A stretch of 64,000 nucleotides of DNA from Bedellia somnulentella. Its lineage: Eukaryota; Arthropoda; Insecta; Lepidoptera; Bedelliidae. Positions 11,433 to 22,778 of the stretch are shown here, one piece after another. The notes beneath the pieces were generated by a model. It worked only from the letters and a program-made list of their open reading frames with translations, was not told where the DNA came from and searched no databases. The position numbers and the translations under genes are program-made. The stretch spans positions 4,650,001 to 4,714,000 of the forward strand of contig OY755187.1 in the NCBI GenBank assembly GCA_963576735.1, written 5' to 3'. Position 1 is the first letter of the stretch, and each line of letters starts with the position of its first letter.

Positions 11433-11699
11433 CATGCATACATATACTCACGGCTATAAGTTGGTATAAATTGGCTTGACGGGGTAGCCAGAGCTTAGGA
11501 ATGAAAAATTCCTCAGCCACTTTTGGAAGTTGATTGGGGAAAAGATGGTAATAATAAATGTTTGTGGTGACGGGTCTCCAACCACATCCCCCAAAAATCA
11601 CTTAAAAAGCCCACTTATTATACCCTTAGTCGCCTCTTACGATCACCCACGGTTAGAAATGGGGTAGCGTTATTCTAACCACTGAGCCATCACGGTCGC
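11433..11699 (-). repeat. SINE B copy with chimeric tRNA-like head
   Basis: The body is ordinary SINE B, but at the 5' end (11675-11699, minus strand) the usual GTGTAGTGTCGGCTTAGAA is replaced by GTGATGGCTCAGTGGTTAGAA. That resembles the A-box half of a tRNA-like SINE head. Confidence 0.75.
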
Positions 11700-11979
11700 A
11701 AAATTATGTATATTTATATGACTGACTGACTTCGCATGGATAGTATTATGTTTCACCTATTAATAAACTTTACTTTATTTGTAGCTTTCCACAGGTAAAA
11801 TCACTTTTGTAATCGTTTGAGCTCTGGTGGAGCGTACTTAATAAACATACAAAAAATCTTTTCTTCTTGTAATATTGATTGGTAAAAAAATTAACAGTCA
11901 AGAGCGGTGTAAAAGATAATATTGTAAAAAAGAAAGAAAATATGATTGATAGTGAAATGGTAAAAGAGTACTGTTGAAC

Positions 11980-12180
11980 CGATGTGGAAGGTAATTTTAG
12001 TAAAGAACACCCACGGAGCCACGAGTGTGTTCAAAAAAGCAGGCGTCCGAAATATCAAGATAAAAAGAGCATATAAGAAAATATTGATGGATATAAACAA
12101 AAGTATAGAGGTTTGCGAGGATCGTACAAAATGGCGATCGATAGTCTCTGCCTACCCTAACTGAAGGTAATGTACATAAC
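11980..12180 (+). pseudogene. LINE ORF2 C-terminal relic
   Basis: The frame at about 11982-12164 ends CEDRTKWRSIVSAYPN then stop, followed by 3'-UTR-like sequence. The same ending word recurs, decayed, at 19.75-19.85 and 62.89-62.97 kb, always before 'ggaactaatggcgtga'-like DNA. This fits the extreme C terminus and 3' end of a LINE, 5'-truncated here. The clade is not determined. Confidence 0.5.
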
Positions 12181-13042
12181 ATCGGCACGACATCTTAATT
12201 TGCCCTTCACTATAGCATTTAATTTGTAACCGCATCCACTGACAAATAGGCAATTCCTTTTATTTACCTTACGAGTCCATAAAACGTTTAACAAACGACC
12301 TATCCATTTAACTTTTATTTTCTTTCAAGCTTAGCAGCCATAAAACTGCTTTTCTAGTTCCTGTTTCAGATTTAGTGGCGTAGTTCAATCTCTAAAACTA
12401 GATGTCGCTGTAGGTTAGCTCGTAAAATCAGTTTATTGTTTGTCATACGAGCTCCGACTGTCATTGACTGTGGACGTGTCTACTACCCGAATTTTACGAT
12501 TTCACCGTTCGTTCTGTATGAGCGGGTTTTATAGATTTTAACGACCGTAAATGGAATCCTCGGTTGTTGTGTGAGCTTTACGGGTTGCAGTGTTCAACTT
12601 TGTTAAAATAATTAACTTATATTTCTTTATATTCTGCCTTTTATTCAATTTAAATTTATTTTTATTAAGGTGGTTAGACAATTGCACATTCTTATAATTG
12701 GACGTAAAGATTTGTCATAAATATCATTATAAAGATCATATGAAGCAAAAGATGGTTGAGTATGGGTTCTCCAATAATATGGACAAAATTACCTTAAAAA
12801 GCCCAATACCCGCCATTTGGTATGGCGCCCATGTGTAGAAAGGAGTTAATGGTATTCTGAACTGGTATATAATGTAAGCTCGTAATACCTTTTATTTATC
12901 TCTTTCCATAGAATAATACTCTTTGTGGTACAATTTATACCAAAATCATGCTAGTAATAATAGGAGAAGTAGTAGTAATGAGTAAAAATATATAAAAAAA
13001 GGCTTTAATATCAGTACAAACTTATTTACTTCAGGACAAACC
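12181..13042. other. No gene seen
   Basis: AT-rich. 12730-12870 has weak resemblance to SINE B ('gatggttgagtatgggttctcc'). Otherwise unassigned. Confidence 0.4.
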
Positions 13043-13642
13043 AATTGGCCTAGACCTCGCTTTTATAACATACCCTTTTTATATTATAAATCGATAAAGG
13101 ACATCAAACTAAACAACTTTGCCCATGGAATGCCTATCTAAAATATTGTAATTTTCAAAAAATAATAATAATTAAAAATTGTCGTACCTAGTTCAAACTG
13201 AGAATGTATAGAATGAGATTCCTTGCTTCAGTGAAAATAAGAAATTAAAAAAAAAACAATTGATCAATGTTTTTCGCTCTGTAAAGAAAAATATAACTTC
13301 TTTCGGTATTTTCCAGTTGTATTGATCGTCGTTGAAAAATAATATCATGAAAATAAACCGGTAAGCGAGCGATTGAACTGGAAAATACCGAAAGAGGTTA
13401 TGTTTTTGTTTACACCATAGATCAAATGTTTTTTTTTTATTTCTTATTTTCACTGAAGCAAAGAATCTAGTTCTATACATTCTCAGTTTGAACTAGGTAC
13501 GACAATTTTTTATTATCATTTTTTTTTTGAAAATTACAATATTTTAGATAGGCATTCCATGGGCAAAGTTTTTAAGTATGATGTTCTTTATCGATTTATA
13601 ATACAAAAAGGGTATGTTAAAAAAGCGAGGTCTAGGCCAATT
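13043..13642. repeat. 600-bp foldback element, copy 2
   Basis: Almost the whole 600 bp is one inverted repeat. It opens AATTGGCCTAGACCTCGC and closes with the complement at 13626-13642. Inner arm landmarks are 'tcggtattttccagtt' near 13300 and its complement near 13375, and 'gtacctagttcaaactgag' near 13183 and its complement near 13482. The loop is tiny. Long arms without a gene suggest a foldback or MITE-like DNA element; superfamily unassigned. Confidence 0.85.
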
Positions 13643-13830
13643 CTTTTCAAGACATCAAACAAATATATACTGACAACCACAAGACTACCACTATTAAAGC
13701 GAAAAATGTATATTCATTTCTTTTGTAGTGTTTTTTTTTAGAAATCATATTTAATTCACATTATAGGATGAAATATTTAATGAAGGGCACTTGTATAATA
13801 TAATTGTTATATTGCCTCTTTCAACAACAT

Positions 13831-14021
13831 AATTTAATGTTTTTTGACATGAATTCCTCATGTGGGGATTATTACTCATAAATAAAAGATGTTATTAATT
13901 TAATAAAGCGCTGGATGCCAACTGACATTGTAGCTCAGTTGGCAGAGCGACGGGGGCGTATACCCGAAGGTCGCGGGTTCGAACCCCGCCAGTGTCGAAA
14001 TTTTTCTTTCCTTTAATAACA
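13831..14021 (-). mobile_element. SINE C with inverted 5' half
   Basis: Flanked by the 14-bp direct repeat TCTTTCAACAACAT (13817-13830 and 14022-14035). The 3' end of the SINE (ATTAAATT terminus, 'taatccccacatgagg') reads on the minus strand, yet the tRNA-like head at 13924-13997 reads on the plus strand. The junction is a short palindrome ('agatgttatta' against 'taataacatct'). One target duplication encloses both halves, so it is one insertion with 5' inversion, as in twin priming. Confidence 0.85.
13924..13997 (+). repeat. tRNA-like SINE head (not a functional tRNA)
   Basis: A seven-pair acceptor-like stem (GACATTG with CAGTGTC), an A box TAGCTCAGTTGGCAGAGC and a B box GGTTCGAACCC are present. 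The anticodon stem gives only about four pairs around an eight-base loop. The same unit recurs in SINE C at 32.82 kb, so I call it the RNA polymerase III head of a SINE rather than a tRNA gene. Confidence 0.7.
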
Positions 14022-14035
14022 TCTTTCAACAACAT

Positions 14036-14637
14036 TTAATATCTTTTATTTGACTGTAAATTTTTGTTTACATATCATGTCGCTTTTAATAATATAAAAT
14101 ACTAGTACCAAAACAATTCTAGTTATATAACATGTTCTAGTTAAGTTTGTACGTTTTACGAGAAGCCATTGGCTAGAAATTGAATTTGGAATGCAAGCTG
14201 AATACTAAAGTGTACCTGAGAAAACTCCTTCCAAAGTTATCGGTAAAGCGTCAATTTAAACTTGGCTGCAGAACGTAAAAGAATCTAATGACTATTCTTA
14301 AAATACGTTTCATTCAGCAAAAAATATTTAAAGTGAGGGTCAATACAAATTTTTTGCTCAAGTGATGAATGGTTATAGACCCTATTATAATTAAACTGAA
14401 AAATCGCGGCAAAGACCGTAGCGTAGTAAGTAACTTTAACTTCTTCAACCATTGATTTAATTGACTTTCGTTTTTTTTTTTGGTTCACTCATAGTGTGAA
14501 TATATGCGTATACTTTTCCGCGGCAGTCATCTTTCCAACGGCTACTCTACTCTGTCAAAAAAAAGTCAAAAAGTTTATTCTTCAAAATAAAGTTAAATGC
14601 TAACGTTTTTTGAACGTCAAAAATCTAAAATTTATCA
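14036..14637. other. No gene seen
   Basis: AT-rich DNA between SINE C and the piggyBac derivative. No recognised element. Confidence 0.4.
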
Positions 14638-14641
14638 TTAA

Positions 14642-15697
14642 CACGCTCATCGCGGAAGCCCATTTTTGCATCTAGTCAATGTGGCGCAACGAGATCTTAA
14701 AGTTCTCGTTGTGATCCACGAGGAATGACGCAACGAGATCCAATAGATCTTGTACGACTTGGTCACTTCAAACCTCAATATTTCTATGAAATTTGGAAAA
14801 AAATAATTTGTTTTTGTATGTTCAGGTAGTGGATAAACAGACCTTTCAGTAAGTGTTCTTCGCCTCGAGTTATCTAAAAAAATACTGGAAAAAATTCAAA
14901 ATAAAAAAAACAAGAACTTTTGGGTCTCGTCCCGCACTAGATAGCTAAAAATTGCGAGTACTCTTAGATCTCGTTTCGCCGATATTGCGTAGTATCGATG
15001 AAAAAGTAGTGATGGGAAACAATAAGAAAAACAAAATTATCGATACTGAATCATATATTAGATAAGAACTAGCAGGTAAGGCATTACAAACTTCTTAATT
15101 AACTTTTTTAATGTTTTTCATTAAAACAAGGAAGACATAAAGTTTTATTACATTTCACACAAAAACCCTTAACCTGTTTTGTCTTTTCACAGCACACTCC
15201 AGGAACACGTTTTAACACTTTCCGGAACAGAGATGAAGATTTTGGGGATCCATTCATTTCATTTACCGGTTCTTCAGAAGAACTAAAATTCTAATATTTA
15301 ATAAAATAAAGTTCTACTATTTTTCTACTGCGTTTGCGATTCGTCATTCTGATTATAGCGTGATTGACATGCACTCATCGAAAGTTGACACGGCACTAAT
15401 TAGTTTCTTATCAAGCTTCGCACGAGATTGCAACGGGATCCCTTGGTTCTCGTTTCGCACTAGATGCAAAATTTTACTATTTGGTCGCAACGAGAACTAT
15501 TAGATCTCGTTCGTTTTCATTCATAAAAATACTACTACCGATGTACCTAATGTCAGAAAATATATTTATCTTACTCTATCAGTAAAGAAACATACAGAAA
15601 TATCATTTGCCAAAACGGGATGGACATAAGATTTCTCTTGCGCGATACTTGAACGTCACAAACGAGAACTAAAAGATCTCGGTCCGCGTTGAACGTG
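14642..15697 (-). mobile_element. Non-autonomous piggyBac derivative
   Basis: 1056 bp bounded by TTAA on both sides (14638-14641 and 15698-15701), the signature target of piggyBac. The termini are inverted repeats, CACGCTCATCGCGG on the left and CACGTTCAACGCGG when the right end is reversed (12 of 14 match). Subterminal copies of a 'gcaacgagatc'-like word occur in both halves. The interior keeps only the transposase C terminus on the minus strand. A substantially deleted copy is inferred. Confidence 0.85.
15108..15288 (-). pseudogene. piggyBac transposase C-terminal cysteine-rich tail
   Basis: About 60 codons stay open and end ...KCNKTLCLPCFNEKH then stop. The pattern (VCCEKTKQ, FCVKC, LCLPCF, H) is the cysteine- and histidine-rich zinc-binding tail typical of piggyBac transposases, which contacts the inverted repeats. 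A stop lies just upstream in frame and the catalytic DDD core is absent, so this is a remnant and cannot encode a transposase. Confidence 0.85.
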
Positions 15698-15701
15698 TTA
15701 A

Positions 15702-16777
15702 TCCGTTCCTTCGGAAGGTGTTCGAAAAGAGAAAAAACAACAAACAAAACAAACAAACAAAGGTATTCGTAAAGAGAAGAAGCAACAAAGAAACTCTTTA
15801 CATTCACATTTTTTCAAAATATGGTTTGTACAATTTCAGTTTATTAACATGTTTTTACTTTATAAGATTTTCTATGCGACCAAGCCAAACGCTAGTTTGA
15901 CATAATTAAAATAAATTGTCCACCACAAAAAACCAATCACATAACGTGAGAAGAAAAATCCTCACCAGACAATTATTGCTGGGAATAACGAGGGAAGATT
16001 TATAGCTTTACGGACAAGGTCATCTGCGCGTTGGGTCCTTGTCGTTTAAAAAATCTTGAACACTGTACTACAACATAGTTGCATTGTAGCTATCGGCTAT
16101 CTGAAGGCAGCTTGGCTGTACGTAGTTGGTTTTAAAGAGCCCTTATTGCTGTGTATGTTTTAAAGGTAACTTCTTTTCTTTTCTGAAATATGATCCGGTA
16201 AGCTAGAATTTTCTCCTATTGAAATTGATAGGACCTTCTTACTTAACGAACATAATTACTTCATCCCAACTAAAATTATTTTCGCGCAAAAGTTATTAAG
16301 AACTTGTCTCAACCAATAAATTTCAACTTTACTTACTTATACTTAATAGTTTTGGTTACTGTTGTTTTTATTTATTTTTCTGTAATTTCAATTTCCATTT
16401 CATTAACCAGCGGATGATGGAGATTGACACGAAATTAATATCGATGATCGAAAGCGATTTTTTGAAATACTCGTATCTTTACAGGAAATATAAACATTCA
16501 TTTAATGTGGTGGATGTCGAGGGATATAGGTTCTTTACAATTATATCTTAAACAATTTATTGAAAGATTTCGTGGGCTTAATTTTGATATGAATACACCG
16601 TACCTTCCGTGCAAAGAAATTGCAAAAATGTAAGGGTACCTCTCCTTTTGACAATAATAATATAAATTACCCTTGAACAATAAAAAATATAAAGAAAACA
16701 TTTATAAATAATGGTTGACCTATTCAAATGCTAGTCCTGCGTGCACTTGGCCAGTTATCTTTTTATCCCTTCTTTTC
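15702..16777. other. No gene seen
   Basis: AT-rich and unassigned. No exon-like or repeated segment stands out. Confidence 0.4.
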
Positions 16778-16985
16778 ATACATATACATATACTCACGAC
16801 TATAAATCCCTTAACGGGGTAGCCAGAGCTTTGGAATGAGAAATTCCTCAGTCACTTTTGGAAGTTGATTGGGGAAAAGATGGTAATAATTAATGTTTTT
16901 GGTGACGGTTCTCGAACCGCATCGCTCAAAATTCACTTAAAAACTCTTACGATCACCCACGGGTAGAAATGGGGTAGTGTTATTA
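16778..16985 (-). repeat. SINE B copy
   Basis: CATA-type tail at the left, 'ggggtagccagagctt', and 'cccacgggtagaaatggg' at the right. The outermost 5' end is missing, and a short core segment near 16935 is deleted. Confidence 0.8.
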
Positions 16986-17264
16986 AATTAAATGTTTTTA
17001 GATAAATATGTAAATATAAAGACACACAGATCAAACTGTAACATATTTATTTTATACTGAGTTATTAGTAGTTTGACTTAAAGTATTATAATTTGAAAAA
17101 TATGATGATTTTTTTCCCTGTTTTTTGCATTTGAAAGCACATTTGTTCGATTCCTATTATTACCATATAAATTGAAGACTTGTTTATGTCATTATTTATG
17201 TAAATAAGCACCAAAAATGCAAAGCTGTTAAAATATGTTTGTTAATGATATACCACTTTCATAA

Positions 17265-17623
17265 CATAACATAAACATTCACGCCGTTTATCCCCGAAGG
17301 GGTTGGCAGAGGTACCAATGCTTCTAAAACCACATGGCAGCGCCATCTAGTGTCCAGAGAAGGTACCCACATTTTGCTTAGACCGTGTACTCACGTGATA
17401 GGGGGCAGGCCTATCGCCGTTTTGTACGAATACACTGTCATATGACTAAGTACAACTCAGTCATGTGGGTTTCCTCACGATGTTTTCCCTCACCGTTAAC
17501 AACCATGATAAAATAACCACACATATGACTTTATAAAAGACAAATTGGTGTAGGCCCGACCCAGGATTGGAACTCAAGCCTTTCTGTTTTCGGGCGGGTG
17601 TTCTACCCACTGGACTATCATGT
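17265..17623 (-). repeat. SINE A, near full length
   Basis: On the minus strand: tRNA-like head with A box TAGTCCAGTGGGTAGAA and B-box-like sequence, body with 'ccccttcggggataaac', and a tail of TTATG units (17262-17278 shows CATAA repeats). It serves as a family reference copy. Confidence 0.8.
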
Positions 17624-17794
17624 GAGTAACTATACATTAACGTAATTTACCAATCTACAATAATATGGCTTCAACGACACAAATATATCTTTCATTTGAT
17701 AAAATACTGAAAGTAAGCAATATGCAGCCATTTATATTAAAGACGAAGGCGATCTCAGTTGGTTTATTTATGAGCGGGTGTCGGACCGAATGCT

Positions 17795-17890
17795 CTTCAT
17801 AAATAAATCGGGAATCGAACGGCCAATAAGCTGATCTATGGCCGGAGTAATAACTCACTGAGCTACTCCACTTTGAACTCTGACCTGGCA
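17795..17890 (-). repeat. tRNA-like SINE head, another family
   Basis: On the minus strand, GTAGCTCAGTGAGTTATTAC (A-box-like) is followed at tRNA spacing by GTTCGATTCCCG (B box). No acceptor stem closes it, and it matches neither SINE A nor C in the body. Confidence 0.45.
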
Positions 17891-17990
17891 ATGTATTCTG
17901 TTTGATTGGGAATTCGATTTAGACGATGACTTTGAAGAGCTTATTTTGAAGAGGTTTGGAGAAAAAGGGTATCAAAATGTGAACTACTTT

Positions 17991-18105
17991 TATATACTCA
18001 CGGCTTTAAATCCAAAGGCTAGTCTGAGCTTCAGAATTAGAAAATATTTGGCTGCTTTTGGAAGATAAGCGAGGAATAGCTATAAAATAAACGATTGTTT
18101 GAGAT
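17991..18105 (-). repeat. SINE B fragment, degenerate
   Basis: Retains 'atactcacggct', 'tgagcttcagaatta' and 'gctgcttttggaag', the 3' half of SINE B. Confidence 0.65.
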
Positions 18106-18115
18106 CGACTAACAA

Positions 18116-18375
18116 TCATACATACATACATATACTCACGGCTATATTTCCCTAGAAGGGATAGCCGGAGCTAAGGAATTTAAATTCCACAGCCACTTTT
18201 GGAAATTGAGTGGGGAAAAGAAGGTAAAAATTGTTTGAAGGTAAAAAGGTTTTTGGGGTGGGTCTCCAACCGCATCGCCCAAAAATCCAATAAAAAGCCC
18301 CAATACCCTTAGTCGCCTCTTACGACACACGTGGGTAGAAAGGTGTAGCAACATTCTAAGCCGGCACTACACGGC
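18116..18375 (-). repeat. SINE B, full length
   Basis: Runs from the CATA-repeat tail to 'gccggcactacacggc'. It carries the sub-variant 'cttagtcgcctcttacgac' rather than 'cgttagtcgcctcttacgt'. Confidence 0.85.
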
Positions 18376-18499
18376 ATCTAACGATCACTTATAAAATAAA
18401 TCTCCAATAACATAAGTCAACTGTCATGATAACAAGAAGTTTGAAGGCTACTTAATAGGACAAGGTAGGGAAATGTAATATAGCAATTTAGTTGTCTGA

Positions 18500-18698
18500 A
18501 AGAGATTACTTTAAGCAATAAGGCCGCAAATTATACTTCTATTTGGACCTTGCGATACAGGCCATGCCTAGTGCAAGGTTCAACGCAAAGATGTATTTTG
18601 TATAAATGAATATGAAAATAAATAATTTATTGTTATTTAAGAAATAATCTGTCTTTATCTGTGATGTACAATAAAGTGTTTTCTATTCTATTCTATAT
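18500..18698 (+). repeat. Probable LINE 3' end with TTCTA-repeat tail
   Basis: Ends 'caataaagtgttttctattctattctat'-type: a polyadenylation-like AATAAA followed by tandem TTCTA units, as at LINE 3' ends. No reverse transcriptase remains. Confidence 0.4.
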
Positions 18699-19463
18699 GT
18701 GTGTGGCGACCGCTAGACGGCGAACTCACTCGCAAACTAGCAGCGTCATAAAAAATCGTACATCGCGGTATCGAAATGTTTCTCTAGCTAAGCATAAATA
18801 CAAATTCTAAGTTGGTACACAGCAGGGTGTACTGGCCAGTATATCTTTGCTGTTCCCACATGTGTGTTTGTATGTACCAGTAAATGCAATATTTATGCAT
18901 CTTTAAATTCAGTTTGAATTGATTGATTTGTTTACAATTGGTTGAAATGAATTAAAAATATATCAGAATTATGTTATAATAAATTATTATCGACTTTCCT
19001 TCATAATTAAAAATTAATCAACGATAACTTTTAAAAAGCGATTAATATAAACATATATATTTGAAAATTAGAATCCACTACTATGTAAGTAAAGCGAAAT
19101 TCTCTTGTTACAGAAACAATAAACTTTTCCAAACAAAAGCTAGCTCGGAAAGGTAAAAAGTCCAAAATTACAAAAAGGTGAAAGTTTTCAGTGGACAAGG
19201 CTTCAATGGGTGCCCGTACGTGTGCAGAATATAAGGCGGTTCGAAAGAGGCTGTATAGGAGTAAGTATCTTACTTTCAAACTGAGTACCTGCCGGCTCTC
19301 TGACGAAATAAAGAAGCCAACTTAAGACTCCCTTATAGACTTACGTGGAATACCAAAATTGTTTGATACGATACATTTTTCTTTGTATGTTTGACAATAT
19401 TTTTAGAAAAGTAAAAAATAGTAAGTAATATTGTGATTCGTGAAAAGTGTGATATGAAGACGA
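18699..19463. other. No gene seen
   Basis: AT-rich and unassigned. Confidence 0.4.
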
Positions 19464-19709
19464 TACATACATATACTCACGGCTATAAATCCCTATAAAG
19501 GGGTAGCCAGAGCTAAGGAACTAGAAGTTCCTCAGCCACTTTTGAAAAATTGATTGGGGAAAAGATGGTAATAATAAATGTTTTTGGTGACGGGTCTCCA
19601 ACCACATCGCCCAAAAATCACTTAAAAAGCCCCAATACCGTTAGTCGCCTCTTACGTACACCCACCGGAAGAAATGGGGTAGTGCTATTCTAAGCCGACA
19701 CTACACAGC
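19464..19709 (-). repeat. SINE B, full length
   Basis: Complete from CATA tail to 'gccgacactacacagc'. Confidence 0.85.
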
Positions 19710-19744
19710 AAGACAGTATGAAGACGATGTTGTAAGAAAGATAG

Positions 19745-19850
19745 AAAAGGAATGTTGCGAGGTGTGCCAGGATTGAACGAAGTGGCGATCGATAGTATCT
19801 GCCTACTCCTATGGGAACTAATGGCGTGAGTTTATGTTATGTTATTTTTA
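19745..19850 (+). repeat. LINE 3'-end relic
   Basis: 'aacgaagtggcgatcgatag' and 'ggaactaatggcgtgag' match the LINE C-terminus/3'-end relic at 12.1 kb, with an in-frame stop in this copy. It ends in 'tatgttatgttat'. Confidence 0.5.
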
Positions 19851-19986
19851 CAACCTTGATAGCTCAGTGACGAAAATACCGCTTCTCATGCAGGGAACGT
19901 GATACAAATCCTGACTCCCATTAATGGTTAGTTAATAATGGTTTTTAAGGATGACGGAAAACATCTTCGACAGAAAAAGTACTTAA

Positions 19987-20112
19987 GTATTTGTCACTTG
20001 GGAATGGGTATTAAGAGTATTCTCGTTTTAACTGTAAAACGAGGATACTACTAGGATAGTTTACAGTTAAAACGAAGATGCTCTTAATACCCATACCCAG
20101 TTGACAAATATG
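19987..20112. repeat. Short foldback element
   Basis: Arms of about 54 bp: 'tgggtattaagagtattctc' on the left pairs with 'gatgctcttaatacccata' on the right, and 'gttttaactgtaaa' pairs with 'tttacagttaaaac', around an 18-base loop. It sits next to a SINE B fragment. Single copy in the window. Confidence 0.7.
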
Positions 20113-20130
20113 TCACGGTATTTTAAGAAT

Positions 20131-20278
20131 GTCGGGTAGTGCTTAGAATGGCACTACCCCATTTCTTCCCATGAGTGATCTGGTAAGAGGCGACTAAGGG
20201 TATCTATATGGGAGATCCATCACCAAAAACATTTATTTTACAATATTTTCCCCAGTTAACTTCCAAAAGTGGCTTTAA
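20131..20278 (+). repeat. SINE B, 5' two-thirds
   Basis: 'gcttagaatggcactacccc' through 'cttccaaaagtggct'; the 3' end is missing. Confidence 0.7.
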
Positions 20279-20504
20279 TACCTTTTCTACCACGGATCAC
20301 ACTATTTCTGTCTAAGTTGCTTAAAGTGAATAAACCTATCATCCGAAGTACCGCACTTCCACTGCATTTACCGTACTTTCAGGTCAGGTGATGTCACGCA
20401 CAAAATAAACTGCTAAAAATTGTATGACATTAAACGAAGTCATCAATAAGTCGGATTATAATGCTCAAGATAGCTTCCCTCCAATCGATTCCCTAATCTC
20501 TGAA

Positions 20505-20645
20505 AAAAGATGGCCAGAACTTCAGAATCAGAAAATTCTTCAGCCACTTTTGGAGGTTTAAAGGGGGAAAGTTGGTAAAATAAAGGTTGTTGGTGAAAGG
20601 GTCTCATACCGCATCGCGCAAAATTTACTAAAAAAGTCCTGATAC
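20505..20645 (-). repeat. SINE B, partial
   Basis: 'gatggccagaacttcagaat' to 'tcgcgcaaaatttac'. Both ends have decayed. Confidence 0.7.
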
Positions 20646-20659
20646 TCTCAAACTCAAAC

Positions 20660-20975
20660 GTTCACGCCGAATATGCCCGAAGGGGTTGGCAGATGTACTA
20701 ATACTTCTGAACTTCACGTGACATTGTCACCTGGTGTTCAGAGTACCCATGTTTTGCATGGACAGTGTACTCACGCGATAGGGGGCAGGACTACACTGTC
20801 ACATGACAAAATACAATTTAGCCATGTGGGTTTCGTCACGATGTTTTTCCTCACCGCTAACAACCATGGTAAATTAACCACACATACGTCTTAAGAAAAG
20901 ATAATTTGTGTAGGTCCGACCCGGGATTAGAACACTAACACGATAAGCGGTGTTTTCCCCACTGAGCTATCAAGC
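20660..20975 (-). repeat. SINE A copy
   Basis: Body 'tgcccgaaggggttggcag' at the left, tRNA-like head at the right ('actgagctatcaagccg', reading TGATAGCTCAGTGGGG on the minus strand). Confidence 0.75.
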
Positions 20976-21012
20976 CGATACTCTTAGTCTTTCAAATGGA
21001 TCTATAAGTATC

Positions 21013-21261
21013 TCATACATACATACATATACTCACAGCTATAAATCCCTAAAAGGGGTAGCCAGAGCTGAGGAATTAGAAATTTCTCAGCCACTTTTAG
21101 AATTTGCGTGGGGAAAAGATGGTGAAATAGAAGTTGTTGGTGATGGGTCTCCAACCACATCGGCCAAAAATACCTTAAAAGCCCCAATACCGTTAGTCAC
21201 CTCTTACGTACACCCACCGGAAGAAATGGGGTAGTGCTATTCTAAGCCGACACTACACAGC
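21013..21261 (-). repeat. SINE B, full length
   Basis: CATACATACATA tail to 'gccgacactacacagc'. Confidence 0.85.
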
Positions 21262-21676
21262 TAAGTATAAGATAAGTATCTCTTGTCTTAAAAACAGCTG
21301 CATATATTAAAAAAAGTAACGCTATACAACACATTCGCTTTTGAATTGTTTTACTTTACATGGTCTCATCATTTTACTACAACTTTGTAAAAACTATTAG
21401 TTTCAAAAAAACAAGAAAGGTGTGCAATTATTTATCTTTATAATCAACGATTTTTATTACTGACTAAGATAACTTTTTAATTACTGTAATTGTTACTGTG
21501 TATTATTGTTAATACTAAAACATATCACATCCGAAATAAAACATGTTCGTACATCCCGTTGTATCCACATATCTGTATGCACATAGAGTAACCGAATTGT
21601 CGGACTAGCGAATACTCTACACAGTTTAGCGCCCCCCGCCCCGTATTGTGTTACTCCTATTATTACTATCGGTAAC

Positions 21677-21772
21677 TTTGAGCACGTGACCTCTTGTCAG
21701 ACATACCAGTGAGTGACCAGCTCTTTGAGCACGTGACCTGTTGTCAGACATACAAGTGAGCAGCTCTTTGTG
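21677..21772 (+). repeat. Two-copy tandem repeat, about 47 bp
   Basis: 'tttgagcacgtgacc' begins two adjacent units that both continue 'gtcagacata' and end 'agctc'. The second unit lacks four bases. Confidence 0.75.
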
Positions 21773-21889
21773 TCGTTTGGTAAACATGCTAAACATTCCT
21801 TGTCTTCAGTCGCTCGATATTCAGAGTTGGCGAACTTTGAAACACTACACCGCGACGCTTGATATACTAGAGGATTCAGAAGATCGATC

Positions 21890-22440
21890 ACATAGAAAGA
21901 AAGAAAGAAAGAAAGAAAAGTTATTTAGCAATTAAAGACACAAAAATTAACAAAATACAAACAGCAAGTGGAACCAAGTTTACAAAAAAACCAGTATAAA
22001 CACTAAATTTTTTGAGAACACAAATGGAGAAAATAAAAAAATATAAAAAAGATATCATTTAACTAAAGACAGAAAAATAAAAATAAAAAAAACCCCAAAC
22101 AGAAGCACATCAGTAAAAAAAACATCATACATACATACATATACTCACGGCTATAAATCCCTAGAAGGGGTAGCCAGAGCTAAGGAATTTGAAATTCCTC
22201 CGCCACTTTTGGAAAATTGAGTGGGGAAAAGATGGTAAAGTAAAGATTGTTGGTGATGGGTCTCCAACCGCATCGCCCAAAAATCTTTCAAAAGCCCCAA
22301 TACCGTTAGTCGCCTCTTACGTACACCCATCGGTAGAAACGGGGTAGTGCTATTCTCAGCCGACACTACACGGCTAAAAAAAACAATAATAATAAAATTT
22401 TGGGATGTTGTGCCCTCCAATAGCAAAAAGGCACTGACTC
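21890..22440 (-). repeat. LINE 3' end with TTTC tail, split by a SINE B
   Basis: Homologous to 57995-58262. On the minus strand it runs from 'ttggagggcacaacatccc' to a terminal TTTC-repeat tail (21894-21917). A SINE B (22126-22373) interrupts it. Simple-repeat tail and repeated 5' truncation suggest a LINE 3' end. Confidence 0.6.
22126..22373 (-). repeat. SINE B inserted in the LINE 3' end
   Basis: Full-length copy. The flanking LINE-like sequence continues on both sides, as the uninterrupted homologue at 58.0-58.26 kb shows. Confidence 0.85.
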
Positions 22441-22778
22441 AGCAAAAGTTGTTAATTTTACCTCACAACACTGATTTTCAGTCAGCGCCTAAACCAGCAA
22501 CATCACAAGCGTCACACCAGCACCAGCGTGATATTTTAGTAACTCACTTATATAAATACAGAAGAAACAAAGCTAATGTTCTGTAAGGGGTTTAGTTTAT
22601 TGGCACTGACTTAGCGAAGCAAATGTATGTACCAACAAAAATAAAACCATTGCATCAAGCAATCAGGGTTCATACTTAACTACCTTTGATTTCCGCTACT
22701 TACTTTTAAGTTCTTGTTAATGTTTTTGATGCAGCTAAGTGAAGTCTGTCGTTGCAGCTGAGGTGAATTCTAAGACCG

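Noticed and set aside
13924..13997. Possible tRNA gene
   Set aside because: Acceptor, D and T arms look plausible, but the anticodon arm is poor and the unit recurs as the head of SINE C inside a target-duplicated insertion.
22347..22586. 79-codon frame as a small gene
   Set aside because: Its 5' part is SINE B and LINE-tail sequence; no ATG context or domain supports it.
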